DNA of 51,311 nucleotides from Verrucomicrobiota bacterium. Lineage in GTDB: Bacteria; Verrucomicrobiota; Verrucomicrobiia; Limisphaerales; DSYF01. The position numbers and the translations under genes are program-made. Location of the stretch: the NCBI GenBank assembly GCA_025457615.1, contig JALOTZ010000023.1, positions 1-51,311 of the forward strand, given 5' to 3'. The notes below the pieces were generated by a model. That model saw only the letters and a program-made list of their open reading frames with translations, did not search any database and was not told the origin of the DNA. Below, in pieces: positions 39,769 to 48,027 of the stretch; position 1 is the first letter of the stretch, and the number at the start of each line of letters is the position of its first letter.

Positions 39769-39887
39769 GCTCGGCGTTTACGCCGCTTCACCGTCCGCCC
39801 GCCCACCGGCCAGTAGTTTCGTCTGGATGCGCTCGAACCCCGAAGCGGCCTGAAGGCCGCGCGCCGGGACAGTGTCAGGATGCGCCC
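39769..39887. repeat. Repeat family 2, copy A, plus small palindrome
   Basis: CGGCG-TTTA-CGCCG near 39772 is a short palindrome. At 39841-39887 the block GAAGCGGCCTGAAGGCCGC followed by GCGCCGGG and CA-TGTC-GATGCGCC recurs at 47873-47921. Both lie next to a gene end (here the MFS gene stop at 39901). No gene is seen in 39720-39900. Confidence 0.55.
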
Positions 39888-39900
39888 CTCCGGAGCCGGC

Positions 39901-41145
39901 TCAGTCCAGCACTTCTTCCGTGAGGGCCGCGGCATGACGCCGTCCGCCGCCGTGCCGGATTTCCGGGATCAACACCAGCGTGCCAGCCCCGATCAACGCG
40001 CCGCTGATCAAAGCCAGGGCACTCACGGGCAGCAGGGTGACCAGTTGAAACGCGACCACCGGCGCAATCACCCCCCGCACACCGGTAAAAAAGGCGTGCA
40101 CAGACATGTAGTCGGCGACACGGTCCGGTGGGGCGAACTTTGTCACCCACAGGCTCCAGGCCACATCACCCCCGGCGTGGGAGATGCCATAGAACACCGC
40201 GCCCACCACCAGACCGGTCAGGCTGCCGGACAGGAAGAAGGTCAGGATGCCGAGCAGGAACCCCGCGTTGAGCGCCATGCGGAGCACAAAGAAGTTCACG
40301 CGGTCAAACAGCCGCCCCCAGAGCGGATTGAGCAGCAACCGCGCGGCGTTGGGCACCACCCCGGTGAGCAGCGCAATCGTCGCCGCCGTCAGCGGCCGCC
40401 CGTTCAACGTCCAGCCATGCTCCGGGTTGGCCAGGTACTCCACGCGCAGCGGCACCATCATCAGGTTGCCGAACCCGAGGAGCATCCACGAGATCAGCGT
40501 CTGCCGGAACAGCCGGTCGTCCCGGGCGTGCCGGAGGGACCGGAACGGGTGCGTGCCCGCGGCGTGGGTCAGCGGCCGGGAGGGGCAGTGATACAAACAC
40601 CAACTGGCCAGCGCAAAGGCCCCGGCAAACACCAGCAGCAACCACTGAAAGCGGGCCAGGTCCGGCGACAACATCCGCCCGGCCAGGTAACTGAACCCGG
40701 CGGTGGCCAGGATGCGGATCATGACCGTGCGCGAGAACAGCGTGCCGCGTTCGTGTTCGGGATAGTTCTCATGATACACCTGCGTCATCAGGGGAATCGT
40801 GAGGGCCGCGCAAGCCATGGCGGCGGTGGTGCCGACGACGAAGACCATCTCGAACGGCAGGGCGGCGGCCAGTCCGAACAAGCCGGCGCCCACCAGCGCG
40901 ACGAGGGCGGCGGCCCGGCAGGCGGGCACTTGCGCCGCCTGGACGCGCGAGACCAACCAGGGACCAAACATCAGTCCCACACTGGTGCCCGCGCCAATCA
41001 ACGCCTTGGCCAGCGCGCCGCTTTGGAAATGCCGGACGGCGATCAGGAGCAGGAAGGTCATCCCCGCGGCTTCGAGGATGCCGGACGCCGGCGCGCGCAG
41101 ACGCTCGTAGCGATAGGTGAGCCGCCTGCGCTCGGAGGCGGTCAT
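39901..41145 (-). CDS. Major facilitator superfamily transporter
   Basis: A 414-residue protein with about twelve hydrophobic segments (for example GMTFLLLIAVRHF, GAGLFGLAAALPFEMVFVVG, LLLVFAGAFALASWCLY, AFFTGVRGVIAPVVAFQL) in an MFS-like layout. The central loop has RSLRHARDDRLFRQTL, and NPLWGRLFDRVNF resembles the motif A (GxLaDrxGrR) of these carriers. Substrate is not predictable. The start overlaps the stop of the upstream kinase gene (ATGA at 41142-41145), so both are translated together; a sensor kinase linked to a transporter may mean the transporter is regulated by, or senses for, that kinase. Confidence 0.85.
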   Translation of the reverse strand: MTASERRRLTYRYERLRAPASGILEAAGMTFLLLIAVRHFQSGALAKALIGAGTSVGLMFGPWLVSRVQAAQVPACRAAALVALVGAGLFGLAAALPFEMVFVVGTTAAMACAALTIPLMTQVYHENYPEHERGTLFSRTVMIRILATAGFSYLAGRMLSPDLARFQWLLLVFAGAFALASWCLYHCPSRPLTHAAGTHPFRSLRHARDDRLFRQTLISWMLLGFGNLMMVPLRVEYLANPEHGWTLNGRPLTAATIALLTGVVPNAARLLLNPLWGRLFDRVNFFVLRMALNAGFLLGILTFFLSGSLTGLVVGAVFYGISHAGGDVAWSLWVTKFAPPDRVADYMSVHAFFTGVRGVIAPVVAFQLVTLLPVSALALISGALIGAGTLVLIPEIRHGGGRRHAAALTEEVLD

Positions 41146-42440
41146 GCCGCGTGGTTTTCCAGCTTGAGTTCGGCGGGGAAGTAGAGGGTGAACACCGTGC
41201 CCTTGCCCGGCGCGGACTTCAGTTGCAGCAGGCCCCCCACTTGCTTGACCAGTCGCAGGACAATGCTCAGCCCCAGACCGGTGCCCTGGGAGGGATCTTT
41301 GCTGGTGAAATAGGGCTGGAAGATTTTCGTGAGATACTCCGAAGGAATGCCCGGCCCGTCATCCCGCACCGTGAGCATCAGCACCGGGGGTGTGTTGTCG
41401 AACGATTCCAGGTTCATCAGCCGCTCCTCCGGCGTATCCTTCAACAGGCCCAGGTCGAGGGGCTTGGTCAAGAGCTCGCCCGCCACCTCCACCCGGCAAG
41501 GGCGCTCCCCCGCCTGAAAGGCGTTGGTGGTCAGGTTGAGCAGGACCTGGATGAAGTCCGTGCCGTTCATGCGGGGAGAGCAGGCCACGGCCACCGGTTT
41601 CACCACCAGTTCGCTGTCCTGGCGGCTGGGGTGGACCCGGGCCAGATGCTCGAAGTCGGTCAACAGGGTGTTCACGCTCACCTTGGCAGTCTCGCCCGGC
41701 TGGCGTTGCAGAAAGCTGAGGTAACGACGGGAGATCTCCACGCAATTGCCGACCTGCCGCGCGATGGTGTGCAGCTTCTGCCGCACAAACTCGAGGTCCT
41801 CGTTCTCCAGCCGCTCCGCCCGGGCCACCCGATGCGTCAGCAACTGGACAAAACCGGAAATCACCGCCAGCGGATTGTTGATGTCGTGAATGATGCTCGC
41901 ATAAATGTCGCCGCGCGTCCGGGCCATCTGCTGCTCGATCTTCTGGTCCTGCAACTCGGCCACCAGCGCGTCCACCTTCTCCGCGCTGCTGATCATCTCG
42001 CTCTCCAGCCGCCGCCGCCGCATGGCCTCGCCCACGAGAGCCCGGATGAACGGCAGATCGAACGGCTTGTTGATGTAGTCCAGCGCCCGCAGTTGGATCG
42101 CCTTGCGCAGCGTGTCGGTGGTCTCGAAGGCCGTCATCATGATCACCTCGACGCCCGGATCCCGGCGCTTGAGTTGCTCGAGCAGATCAATCCCCGACAT
42201 CCGCCCCATCCGGATGTCCAGCAACGCCACATCCACCCGGTTCTGCCGCGCCAGCTCGATGGCGGTGGGACCGTCGCTGGCCACCAACAGGTCGTAGTCG
42301 GACTTGAACACCATCCGCAGGGACTCGCGCGGGCCTTCCTCGTCATCCGCGATCAGCAACGTTCCGCGCCGGGACACCGCCGCGGGCGGCTCGTTGGGCC
42401 GGGCTGGATTGGAAACAGTTTCTTCTGGCATGGCATTCAT
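41142..42440 (-). CDS. Response regulator-histidine kinase hybrid
   Basis: A 432-residue signalling protein. Residues 28-140 form a receiver domain with the acidic pocket DDEE, the phosphoryl acceptor Asp75 in VALLDIRMG, Thr in MMTAFET and Lys in NKPFD. The kinase follows: HisKA with His185 in SIIHDINNPLAVISG, then HATPase with N box LLNLTTNAFQAG, G1 TVRDDGPGIPSEY, F box IFQPYFTSK and G2 GTGLGLSIVLRL. There is no membrane segment, so it is cytoplasmic and takes phosphate from another kinase or modulates its own activity through the receiver. Receiver-first order is less common than kinase-first. The start is ATG 42440. Confidence 0.92.
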   Translation of the reverse strand: MNAMPEETVSNPARPNEPPAAVSRRGTLLIADDEEGPRESLRMVFKSDYDLLVASDGPTAIELARQNRVDVALLDIRMGRMSGIDLLEQLKRRDPGVEVIMMTAFETTDTLRKAIQLRALDYINKPFDLPFIRALVGEAMRRRRLESEMISSAEKVDALVAELQDQKIEQQMARTRGDIYASIIHDINNPLAVISGFVQLLTHRVARAERLENEDLEFVRQKLHTIARQVGNCVEISRRYLSFLQRQPGETAKVSVNTLLTDFEHLARVHPSRQDSELVVKPVAVACSPRMNGTDFIQVLLNLTTNAFQAGERPCRVEVAGELLTKPLDLGLLKDTPEERLMNLESFDNTPPVLMLTVRDDGPGIPSEYLTKIFQPYFTSKDPSQGTGLGLSIVLRLVKQVGGLLQLKSAPGKGTVFTLYFPAELKLENHAA

Positions 42441-42577
42441 TCATGCGGCCTCACAGCCGTCGGGCCGGCGGAGCGCCGCGCCAGCCGCACCCTATCGGAC
42501 CCGCGCGCGGCCCGAAAGCGCAAACCTGAGCGGTCTGGCCGGGGCTGCCCGAACGCCCGTCCCCTCCCCCTGAACCG

Positions 42578-42711
42578 CGTAGCCGTGGACGCCTGCCTGT
42601 GCGGGGCACGCAGACCGGTGAGTCCGCGCCATTCTCCTCCCCGAGCTCGGAAAGGTGGCTGGAGGGCTGAGGACGGCGTCCAATGCGGGATAATGGCGCC
42701 GACTGACGTGC
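42578..42711. repeat. Repeat family 1, copy B
   Basis: Matches 28441-28543 in order: CGTAGCCG, AGTCCGCGCCAT, TCGGAAAG, GGAGGG, GATA and TGGCGCCGACT then ACGT. This copy has an extra 30 bases after the first block. It occupies most of the gap 42441-42777 between the kinase and the O-antigen ligase-like gene, where no gene is seen. Confidence 0.6.
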
Positions 42712-42777
42712 GGCGGCTACCGTGCAGGGTTCAAAGCGCGAGACCGGGTTTCCGGGAATTCTCTCGCCGACGCGAGG

Positions 42778-44706
42778 CTACCGGCCCGGTTCCCGCACCC
42801 GGGCCCCGGCATGGGGTGCGGACCACAACGGGGGGGCCAGGGGATTGGTGGCGGCGTCCAGCATCCGCTCGCGGATGATCTGCAGGTAGCGCTCGCTCAT
42901 TTCGTTATCCTCCCACTTCAGCCGCCGGGACCGTTCAAACCACGCCTCCGCCGCCGGATAATCCTGGACGTGGAGGAAATGCCACCCGATGTGCGCGGCG
43001 ATATAATGGCCCCGGGGGTCGAGCGCATCGGCCCGGTTGTAATAAGCCTCGGCCTCCGCGGACCGCCCGAGCCAGTCCAGGCACATGCCATAGCGGAGCG
43101 GCGCGTAGGGATCGTGCGGATTGAGCTTCATGCTTCGATCCAACCATTCCATGGCCGTCTCAGCCTCCGACACGTAATCCCCCTCACCCGCCCAACTGCG
43201 ACTGCGATACACCTCGCCGATGTTGTAGGCGTTGTCGGCATTCAGGGGATCGATCCGGAACGCCGCGAGCAGGGCCTCGAGTTGGGTGTCGGAATTCAAC
43301 TCCGCGCGCCTGGCCCGTTCGAGCCAGACGTGCTCGCGCGCCCCGACCTGCCCCTGCCAGAGCAGATAACCGGCGCAAGCGAGCAGCCCCGCCGACCCCG
43401 CGCCCCGCACCAGCAGCGGGGATCTCACCCACGCGCGATGGGAGCCGTAGCGGAGCTGGCTGGTGAGCCCGGCGAGCCAGACCACCACCAGCATGGCGTT
43501 GGCGGGGATGTGCATGTTGTAGTCCGTCAGCGAATGCACCAGGATGGCCAGCAACGCGCACGAGGCCCCCAGCACGAAGGCGAGCCGGTCGCTCCCCCGG
43601 TTGCGCTGGTTTTCCTCGCGATCCAGGTGGCGCCAGCTCCGCACCGCGCCCAGCCCGGCCATGATCCACGCCGCCGCCACCAACCCCACACCCACCAGGC
43701 CCCAATCGGTCAGCGTGTTGACATAATCATTGTGCACACGGTCCGGCCGCGCCTGCACCGTCGCCGGCCGATACTGGCGGAACCGATAGTCGTAATGCGC
43801 GGGTCCCACCCCGAACCAGAGGTTCTCACGCCACATCGCCAGCGCCGGTTTGAGGAGTTCGGAACGCAGCTCCGTGTTCACCTCCCCGCGGGTGAAGATC
43901 CGCTCCAACCGGTACTTGGACATCAGGTTCTGTTTGATAAAGACCGTCCCGAGGATGAGCAGGAGCGTCAACACCGCCACCGCCGGCCAGCGGAAGCGGC
44001 GCTGGAACACCAGCACCCCGAAGAAGACCGTCAGCGCCAGGGTGGTGGAGATCCATCCGCCGCGCGAAAAACTGACCGCCAATCCCGCGAGCCCGACCAG
44101 CAGCGCGTAAGCCATGAAGATGGTCAGCACGGGCTTGCGTTCCCGGCCGGCCAGCACGTAGGCCAGGCCCGCCGGCAGGATCAGCTCGAGGAAGCCCGCC
44201 AGGTGATTCGGGTTGATGAAGGTGCCCGAGCCCCGGTTCTTGTAGGGATTGATGAAATGCCAGACCCGGTTGTAGCCGGCCAGGTACTGGTACAGGGCAT
44301 AGGCGGCCACCGCCATGGCCACAAAGACCATGACCCGCACGATGAACTTCAGGGTTTCCGGGCGCTCGAGGTTGTTCAGGACCGCAAAGAACAGCGCGGC
44401 GTAAATCAAGACGCGCAACAGCTCCTGGCGCGCCACCCGCTCGATGTCCGCCGTCGCGTAGCGGCCCACCGCATAGAGTGTGAAGGCCAGCACCACCCAG
44501 CCAATCGGCGGCCAGAAGAACCGCGGTCGTGTCTCCAGCCAAAGCCGGGCCAGCCACAGCAGCAATACCCCCACCACCAGAGCCTGCACGACGAGAAACT
44601 CGAGGGTGCGAACCGCCCCCGTGGCCAGCGCCGAGAACACCAGCATGGCCACGACCAACCCGGCAATCCCGCGCTCACACCACTCGGAGGCCGCTTCGCG
44701 ATTCAT
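42778..44706 (-). CDS. O-antigen ligase/polymerase-like protein with TPR tail
   Basis: A 642-residue membrane protein. About ten membrane spans occupy residues 10-420. The Wzy_C signature region FINPNHLAGFLELILPAGLAYVL (residues 165-190), SFSRGGWIS and the periplasmic loop with FGVGPAHYDYRFRQYRP (near 300) then RVHNDYVNTLTDWGLVG match O-antigen ligases/polymerases. The C-terminal 170 residues are TPR units (DNAYNIGEVYRSR; YAPLRYGMCLDWLGRSAEAEAYYNRADAL; YPAAEAWFERSRRL), as in many WaaL/Wzy-TPR fusions. It probably joins surface polysaccharide. The start is Met at 44706; the end lies 67 bases before a repeat. Confidence 0.88.
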   Translation of the reverse strand: MNREAASEWCERGIAGLVVAMLVFSALATGAVRTLEFLVVQALVVGVLLLWLARLWLETRPRFFWPPIGWVVLAFTLYAVGRYATADIERVARQELLRVLIYAALFFAVLNNLERPETLKFIVRVMVFVAMAVAAYALYQYLAGYNRVWHFINPYKNRGSGTFINPNHLAGFLELILPAGLAYVLAGRERKPVLTIFMAYALLVGLAGLAVSFSRGGWISTTLALTVFFGVLVFQRRFRWPAVAVLTLLLILGTVFIKQNLMSKYRLERIFTRGEVNTELRSELLKPALAMWRENLWFGVGPAHYDYRFRQYRPATVQARPDRVHNDYVNTLTDWGLVGVGLVAAAWIMAGLGAVRSWRHLDREENQRNRGSDRLAFVLGASCALLAILVHSLTDYNMHIPANAMLVVVWLAGLTSQLRYGSHRAWVRSPLLVRGAGSAGLLACAGYLLWQGQVGAREHVWLERARRAELNSDTQLEALLAAFRIDPLNADNAYNIGEVYRSRSWAGEGDYVSEAETAMEWLDRSMKLNPHDPYAPLRYGMCLDWLGRSAEAEAYYNRADALDPRGHYIAAHIGWHFLHVQDYPAAEAWFERSRRLKWEDNEMSERYLQIIRERMLDAATNPLAPPLWSAPHAGARVREPGR

Positions 44707-44727
44707 GGACGGCCCAAGCTATGAAAG

Positions 44728-44762
44728 TCGCCCCCGGCGGTCACGCCAATTTGCCGGGGCGA
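44728..44762 (-). terminator. Hairpin after leuC
   Basis: On the minus strand TCGCCCCGGC pairs with GCCGGGGGCGA around a 14-base loop, with one bulged G, immediately after the leuC stop. No T-run follows clearly, so it is a probable but weak terminator or a stabilising stem. Confidence 0.4.
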
Positions 44763-44765
44763 TCG

Positions 44766-46139
44766 TCAAGCCCCCAGCTCGCGCGGATCGGTGATCTTTC
44801 CGGTCACGGCGCTGGCGGCCACCGTGGCGGGCGAGGCGAGGAAGACCTGCGACTCCTTGTCACCCATGCGCCCCGGGAAGTTCCGGTTGGTGGCGCTGAT
44901 GCACTTGAGCCCCGGCTGGTTGATGCGGCCGAAGGTGTCCACCGGCCCGCCCAGGCAGGCGGCGCAACCGGCATTCTCAGTCAGGCGCACCCCGGCATTC
45001 ACCAGGATTTCCCAGACCGTCTCCCGGCCCCAACGCGTGGTTTGCAGTTCATGCACGATGTCCGGCGTGGCGGGAACCCCAAAGGTATCGATGCTCACTT
45101 TGCGCCCGCGCAACACCCGCGCCACCTCGACGAAGTCACTGGCCTTGCCGCCGGTACACGACCCCACGTAGGCCCGGTCCAGCTTCACGTGCGCCAGTTC
45201 CCTGGCCGCCTTGCGCCGGCCCGGATCCGGATGGCACGCCACCGTGGGTTCGAGCTTGCCCAAGTCCACCACCAGCTCGTAGCAGAACTTCTGGTCTGCA
45301 TCCAACTCCACCGGCTCATAGGCCTGGCGCGTCCCGTTCAATCGCGTGCGGGCCTCGACGTATTCCGCCGTGCGCCCGTCGAACGGGAAGATCCCGTTCT
45401 TGCCCCCCGCCTCGATGGCCATGTTGGCAATGGTCATCCGATCGTCCATGGACAAACTCCCGACCCCCGGCCCATCAAACTGCATGGCCCGGTAGGTGGC
45501 GCCATCGAACCCGATCTCGCCGATGCAATGCAGGATCACGTCCTTGGCCATCACGCCCGGCTGCAGCCGGCCCTCGAGCCGGAAGTGCATGGTCTCGGGC
45601 ACCTTGATCAGCAGCTTGCCCGTCCCGAGCACAAATCCGGCGTCGGTGTTGCCAATCCCGGTGGCGAATTCGTTGAACGCACCGGCCATGCAGGTGTGCG
45701 AATCGGTCCCGAACAGCACCTCGCCCGGACGCGTGTGCCCCTTGGCCGGCAGGGCAGTGTGGCAGACGCCGGCATAGCGCGACCCGTACTGGCGCTTCAG
45801 GTCGCCCCTGGACGGGTCAAACTTCCAGTGCCCGTCCGGATCATCAATGACGTCGTAGAAGTAGGGGATCCCCTGCTCCTTCACGAACTCGCGCAGGATG
45901 TCCACGTTGCGGTTGGACCGGGAGTCCGCGGTGAAGATGTAGTGGTCGGGAATGATCACCACCCGCTCGCGATCCCAGACCCTGGCGTTCTGGCCAAACT
46001 CGCGTTTGAACACACCAATGGTCCCCGGCCCGCAGACGTCGTGAGTCATCAGCACGTCGGCCTTGACCCAGACATTGTCCCCGGCCTCGACCTTCGATTT
46101 GCCCGCCGCGCGGGCCATCAGCTTCTCCGTGAGTGTCAT
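44766..46139 (-). CDS. leuC: 3-isopropylmalate dehydratase large subunit
   Basis: A 457-residue aconitase-family enzyme, the large subunit for leucine synthesis (2- to 3-isopropylmalate), using a [4Fe-4S] cluster. The cluster cysteines are in YVGSCTGGKASD and AGCAACLGGPVD (CxxC). Other family segments: VLFGTDSHTCMAGAFNEFATGIGNTD and SATNRNFPGRMG near the C-terminus. The Met at 46139 (MTLTEKLMARAAGK) is the family start; a frame to 46202 adds an unlike leader. The small subunit leuD is not in the window. A related homoaconitase role cannot be excluded from sequence alone. Confidence 0.92.
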   Translation of the reverse strand: MTLTEKLMARAAGKSKVEAGDNVWVKADVLMTHDVCGPGTIGVFKREFGQNARVWDRERVVIIPDHYIFTADSRSNRNVDILREFVKEQGIPYFYDVIDDPDGHWKFDPSRGDLKRQYGSRYAGVCHTALPAKGHTRPGEVLFGTDSHTCMAGAFNEFATGIGNTDAGFVLGTGKLLIKVPETMHFRLEGRLQPGVMAKDVILHCIGEIGFDGATYRAMQFDGPGVGSLSMDDRMTIANMAIEAGGKNGIFPFDGRTAEYVEARTRLNGTRQAYEPVELDADQKFCYELVVDLGKLEPTVACHPDPGRRKAARELAHVKLDRAYVGSCTGGKASDFVEVARVLRGRKVSIDTFGVPATPDIVHELQTTRWGRETVWEILVNAGVRLTENAGCAACLGGPVDTFGRINQPGLKCISATNRNFPGRMGDKESQVFLASPATVAASAVTGKITDPRELGA

Positions 46140-46266
46140 GGCAGCATCAACCGCGAATTCAGTAAACGTTCGCACACTAGCCGAGCCCCGCCGCAACATC
46201 AACCGCGCAATGCGGATCCCTGATCACGACTGGACAGGCGGGGCTTGCCCTTCCAAATTGGAGCCC

Positions 46267-46842
46267 ATGGCACTGACTCCTTCGACCATGCTGGCGCTGG
46301 GCACCAGCGCGCCGGCATTCAGCCTTCCGGACACCCGCGGAAACACGGTTTCCCTGGCGGACTTCGCCCCGGCTCCCGCGCTGCTGGTGGCGTTCATCTG
46401 CAACCATTGTCCTTACGTGAAACACATCCGGGAAGCCCTGTCGGAATTCGGCAAGGAGATGCAGGCCCTGGAGGTCGCCCTGGTGGCGATCAACTCGAAT
46501 GACGCAGCCCATTATCCGGCCGACAGCCCGGCCAGGATGGCGCAGGAAGTGAAGTCCGCGGACTACACCTTTCCCTATCTCTACGATGAGACGCAGGCTG
46601 TGGCGAAGGCTTACCGGGCGGCCTGCACCCCGGATTTCTTCTTATTCGATCGGAATCGTCGGCTGGTCTATCGCGGCCAGTTCGATGGCAGCCGCCCGGG
46701 CAATGGAATTCCGGTGACGGGCCGGGACCTGCGCAAGGCGGTGGAGGCGGTGCTGGCCGGGCGGGCGGTGGACACCGACCAGCAACCCAGCATGGGCTGC
46801 AACATCAAGTGGAAGCCGGGCAACGAGCCGGATTACTTTTGA
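46267..46842 (+). CDS. Thioredoxin-fold protein, AhpC/TSA type
   Basis: A 191-residue thioredoxin-like protein. The core is SAPAFSLPDTRGNTVSLADF, then the redox motif FICNHCPYVKHI (Cys-Asn-His-Cys) after LLVAF, and further FPYLYDETQAVAKAYRAACTPDFFLFDRNRRLVYRGQFDGSRPGN. The CxxC with following Pro-Tyr-Val is typical of a verrucomicrobial/planctomycete family of thioredoxins. No signal peptide is seen, so it is probably cytoplasmic. The chosen Met at 46267 begins at the domain; a frame to 46063 extends upstream into leuC on the other strand. Partner unknown. Confidence 0.85.
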   Translation: MALTPSTMLALGTSAPAFSLPDTRGNTVSLADFAPAPALLVAFICNHCPYVKHIREALSEFGKEMQALEVALVAINSNDAAHYPADSPARMAQEVKSADYTFPYLYDETQAVAKAYRAACTPDFFLFDRNRRLVYRGQFDGSRPGNGIPVTGRDLRKAVEAVLAGRAVDTDQQPSMGCNIKWKPGNEPDYF

Positions 46843-46940
46843 GCCGTGGCGGCGGAAGGACAAGCCCGGCGGGTGGCGTTGGATTCTCCGGCTCAAAAAG
46901 ACTGGCCGCCGCCCCGGGCGGCGCTACAATCCGCCCCGTG

Positions 46941-47201
46941 ATGAACAAGCTCCTTTCCCCGCCGGTATTGTCCCTGCTGGTGGGCGCCAGCGCGATGGCC
47001 TCGGTGATCCTGTGCGTGATGCAGATTCATTACAGCCGCCAGATCCGCACCCTCCAGGGCACCCAGCAGCAGCTTGTCGCCGTCCAGCAGCGCCAGGCGA
47101 TGATGCAACAACTGGCCCTGGATCTCTACGCCTACAGCAAGACCAACGCGGCCATCCGCCCCCTGCTCGACTCCGTCGGGATCAAACCCTCCAAGCCATG
47201 A
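46941..47201 (+). CDS. Small single-span membrane protein A
   Basis: An 86-residue protein with one N-terminal span (LSPPVLSLLVGASAMASVILCVMQI) and a helical, Gln-rich C-terminal part (QIRTLQGTQQQLVAVQQRQAMMQQLALDLYAYSKTNAAIRPLL) that is likely a coiled coil. The next gene starts inside its stop (ATGA at 47198-47201) and ends in a similar way (LGEYSKTHPDVLPIL), so the pair probably arose by duplication and may form a complex. The function is unknown. Confidence 0.65.
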   Translation: MNKLLSPPVLSLLVGASAMASVILCVMQIHYSRQIRTLQGTQQQLVAVQQRQAMMQQLALDLYAYSKTNAAIRPLLDSVGIKPSKP

Positions 47202-47641
47202 GCCAGCAAGAATCCCTGTTCCAGGAACCCGGCGCCGCCGGCCAGCCAGCTTCGGCAGCCGACCGTCCCGCCGGCCCCTTCTCGGTCAAACCGTCGGCGG
47301 AACCGGATCCCGCGGCCTCCCTGCGGGCGGCGGAGCGTCAGGTGTCGAACCTCCTGATTCTGCTGCTGGTGATCAGCGGCACCCTGACGATCTACCTGTT
47401 GCAACAGGTACGCTACGCGCGGGCCGACATGGCGGCGATCCAACTGCAGGCGCAGCAGCTCGAAGAAGCCCGGCAGGTGATCAACGCCTACAACGAGAAG
47501 AATGTGCCCGTCATGAGGCAGTTCATCGAACAACTCGGGGAATACTCCAAGACGCATCCCGACGTGCTGCCCATTCTCGCCAAGTACGGCTTGGTCCAAC
47601 GCGCTCCGTCCCCCGGCAGTCCCCCCGCGCAGAAACCGTAG
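47198..47641 (+). CDS. Small single-span membrane protein B
   Basis: A 147-residue protein with a Pro/Ala-rich cytoplasmic N-terminus (residues 1-45), one span (NLLILLLVISGTLTIYLLQQV) and a C-terminal coiled coil (MAAIQLQAQQLEEARQVINAYNEKNVPVMRQFIEQLGEYSKTHPDVLPILAKYG). Its start overlaps the previous stop by four bases. Protein A and B share the order span-coil-YSKT, so a heteromeric membrane assembly is plausible. Confidence 0.7.
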   Translation: MSQQESLFQEPGAAGQPASAADRPAGPFSVKPSAEPDPAASLRAAERQVSNLLILLLVISGTLTIYLLQQVRYARADMAAIQLQAQQLEEARQVINAYNEKNVPVMRQFIEQLGEYSKTHPDVLPILAKYGLVQRAPSPGSPPAQKP

Positions 47642-48027
47642 TGGGCGCCTCCGAACCCGCGGTTTCGGGCAACCCACCGTGCAGTGCCCGTCCGCCGCTC
47701 CGCCGCAACGGGCCACTCCGGACCAACGGCGCACGGAAAGCGGCGCAGAAGGCGCGGTGGGTGCATATTGGCGCTGTCCTCGAACGCAACTCCGGCCGGG
47801 GCGCGGCATGGATGCCGCTTCAGCATTCGCAAGCCCGCGGAACCAGCGTTTCCTCGCATGCCCTGCGGACGTTGAAGCGGCCTGAAGGCCGCGCGCCGGG
47901 GGCAATGTCCAGAGGCGCCCGTCGGGGTGGGCTTGCGCTTGCGGACTTGTCGCCCCGCCCTGGGAGGATAGCCTCCCGTCCCCGGTTTCTCCGCGGTTGG
48001 GCCGCGGGGGTGCGGGGTTGAACAGCC
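47642..48027. other. Intergenic region with repeats
   Basis: No gene is supported on either strand. The block 47873-47921 is repeat family 2 (see 39841-39887), and GCGGCAT-GG-ATGCCGC (47803-47818) is a perfect 7-bp palindrome. Several short frames here overlap the repeats and have skewed composition. Confidence 0.5.
47873..47921. repeat. Repeat family 2, copy B
   Basis: GAAGCGGCCTGAAGGCCGC, then GCGCCGGG, CAATGTC and AGAGGCGCCC, matching 39841-39887 with few differences. The core GCGGCC-TGAA-GGCCGC is itself a palindrome that would form a stem-loop. Confidence 0.6.

Noticed and set aside
39069-41145. GAF protein and MFS transporter as one operon with the M20 peptidase
   Set aside because: They are on one strand, but the GAF-MFS gap of 250 bases holds a repeat block, so separate transcription is more likely.
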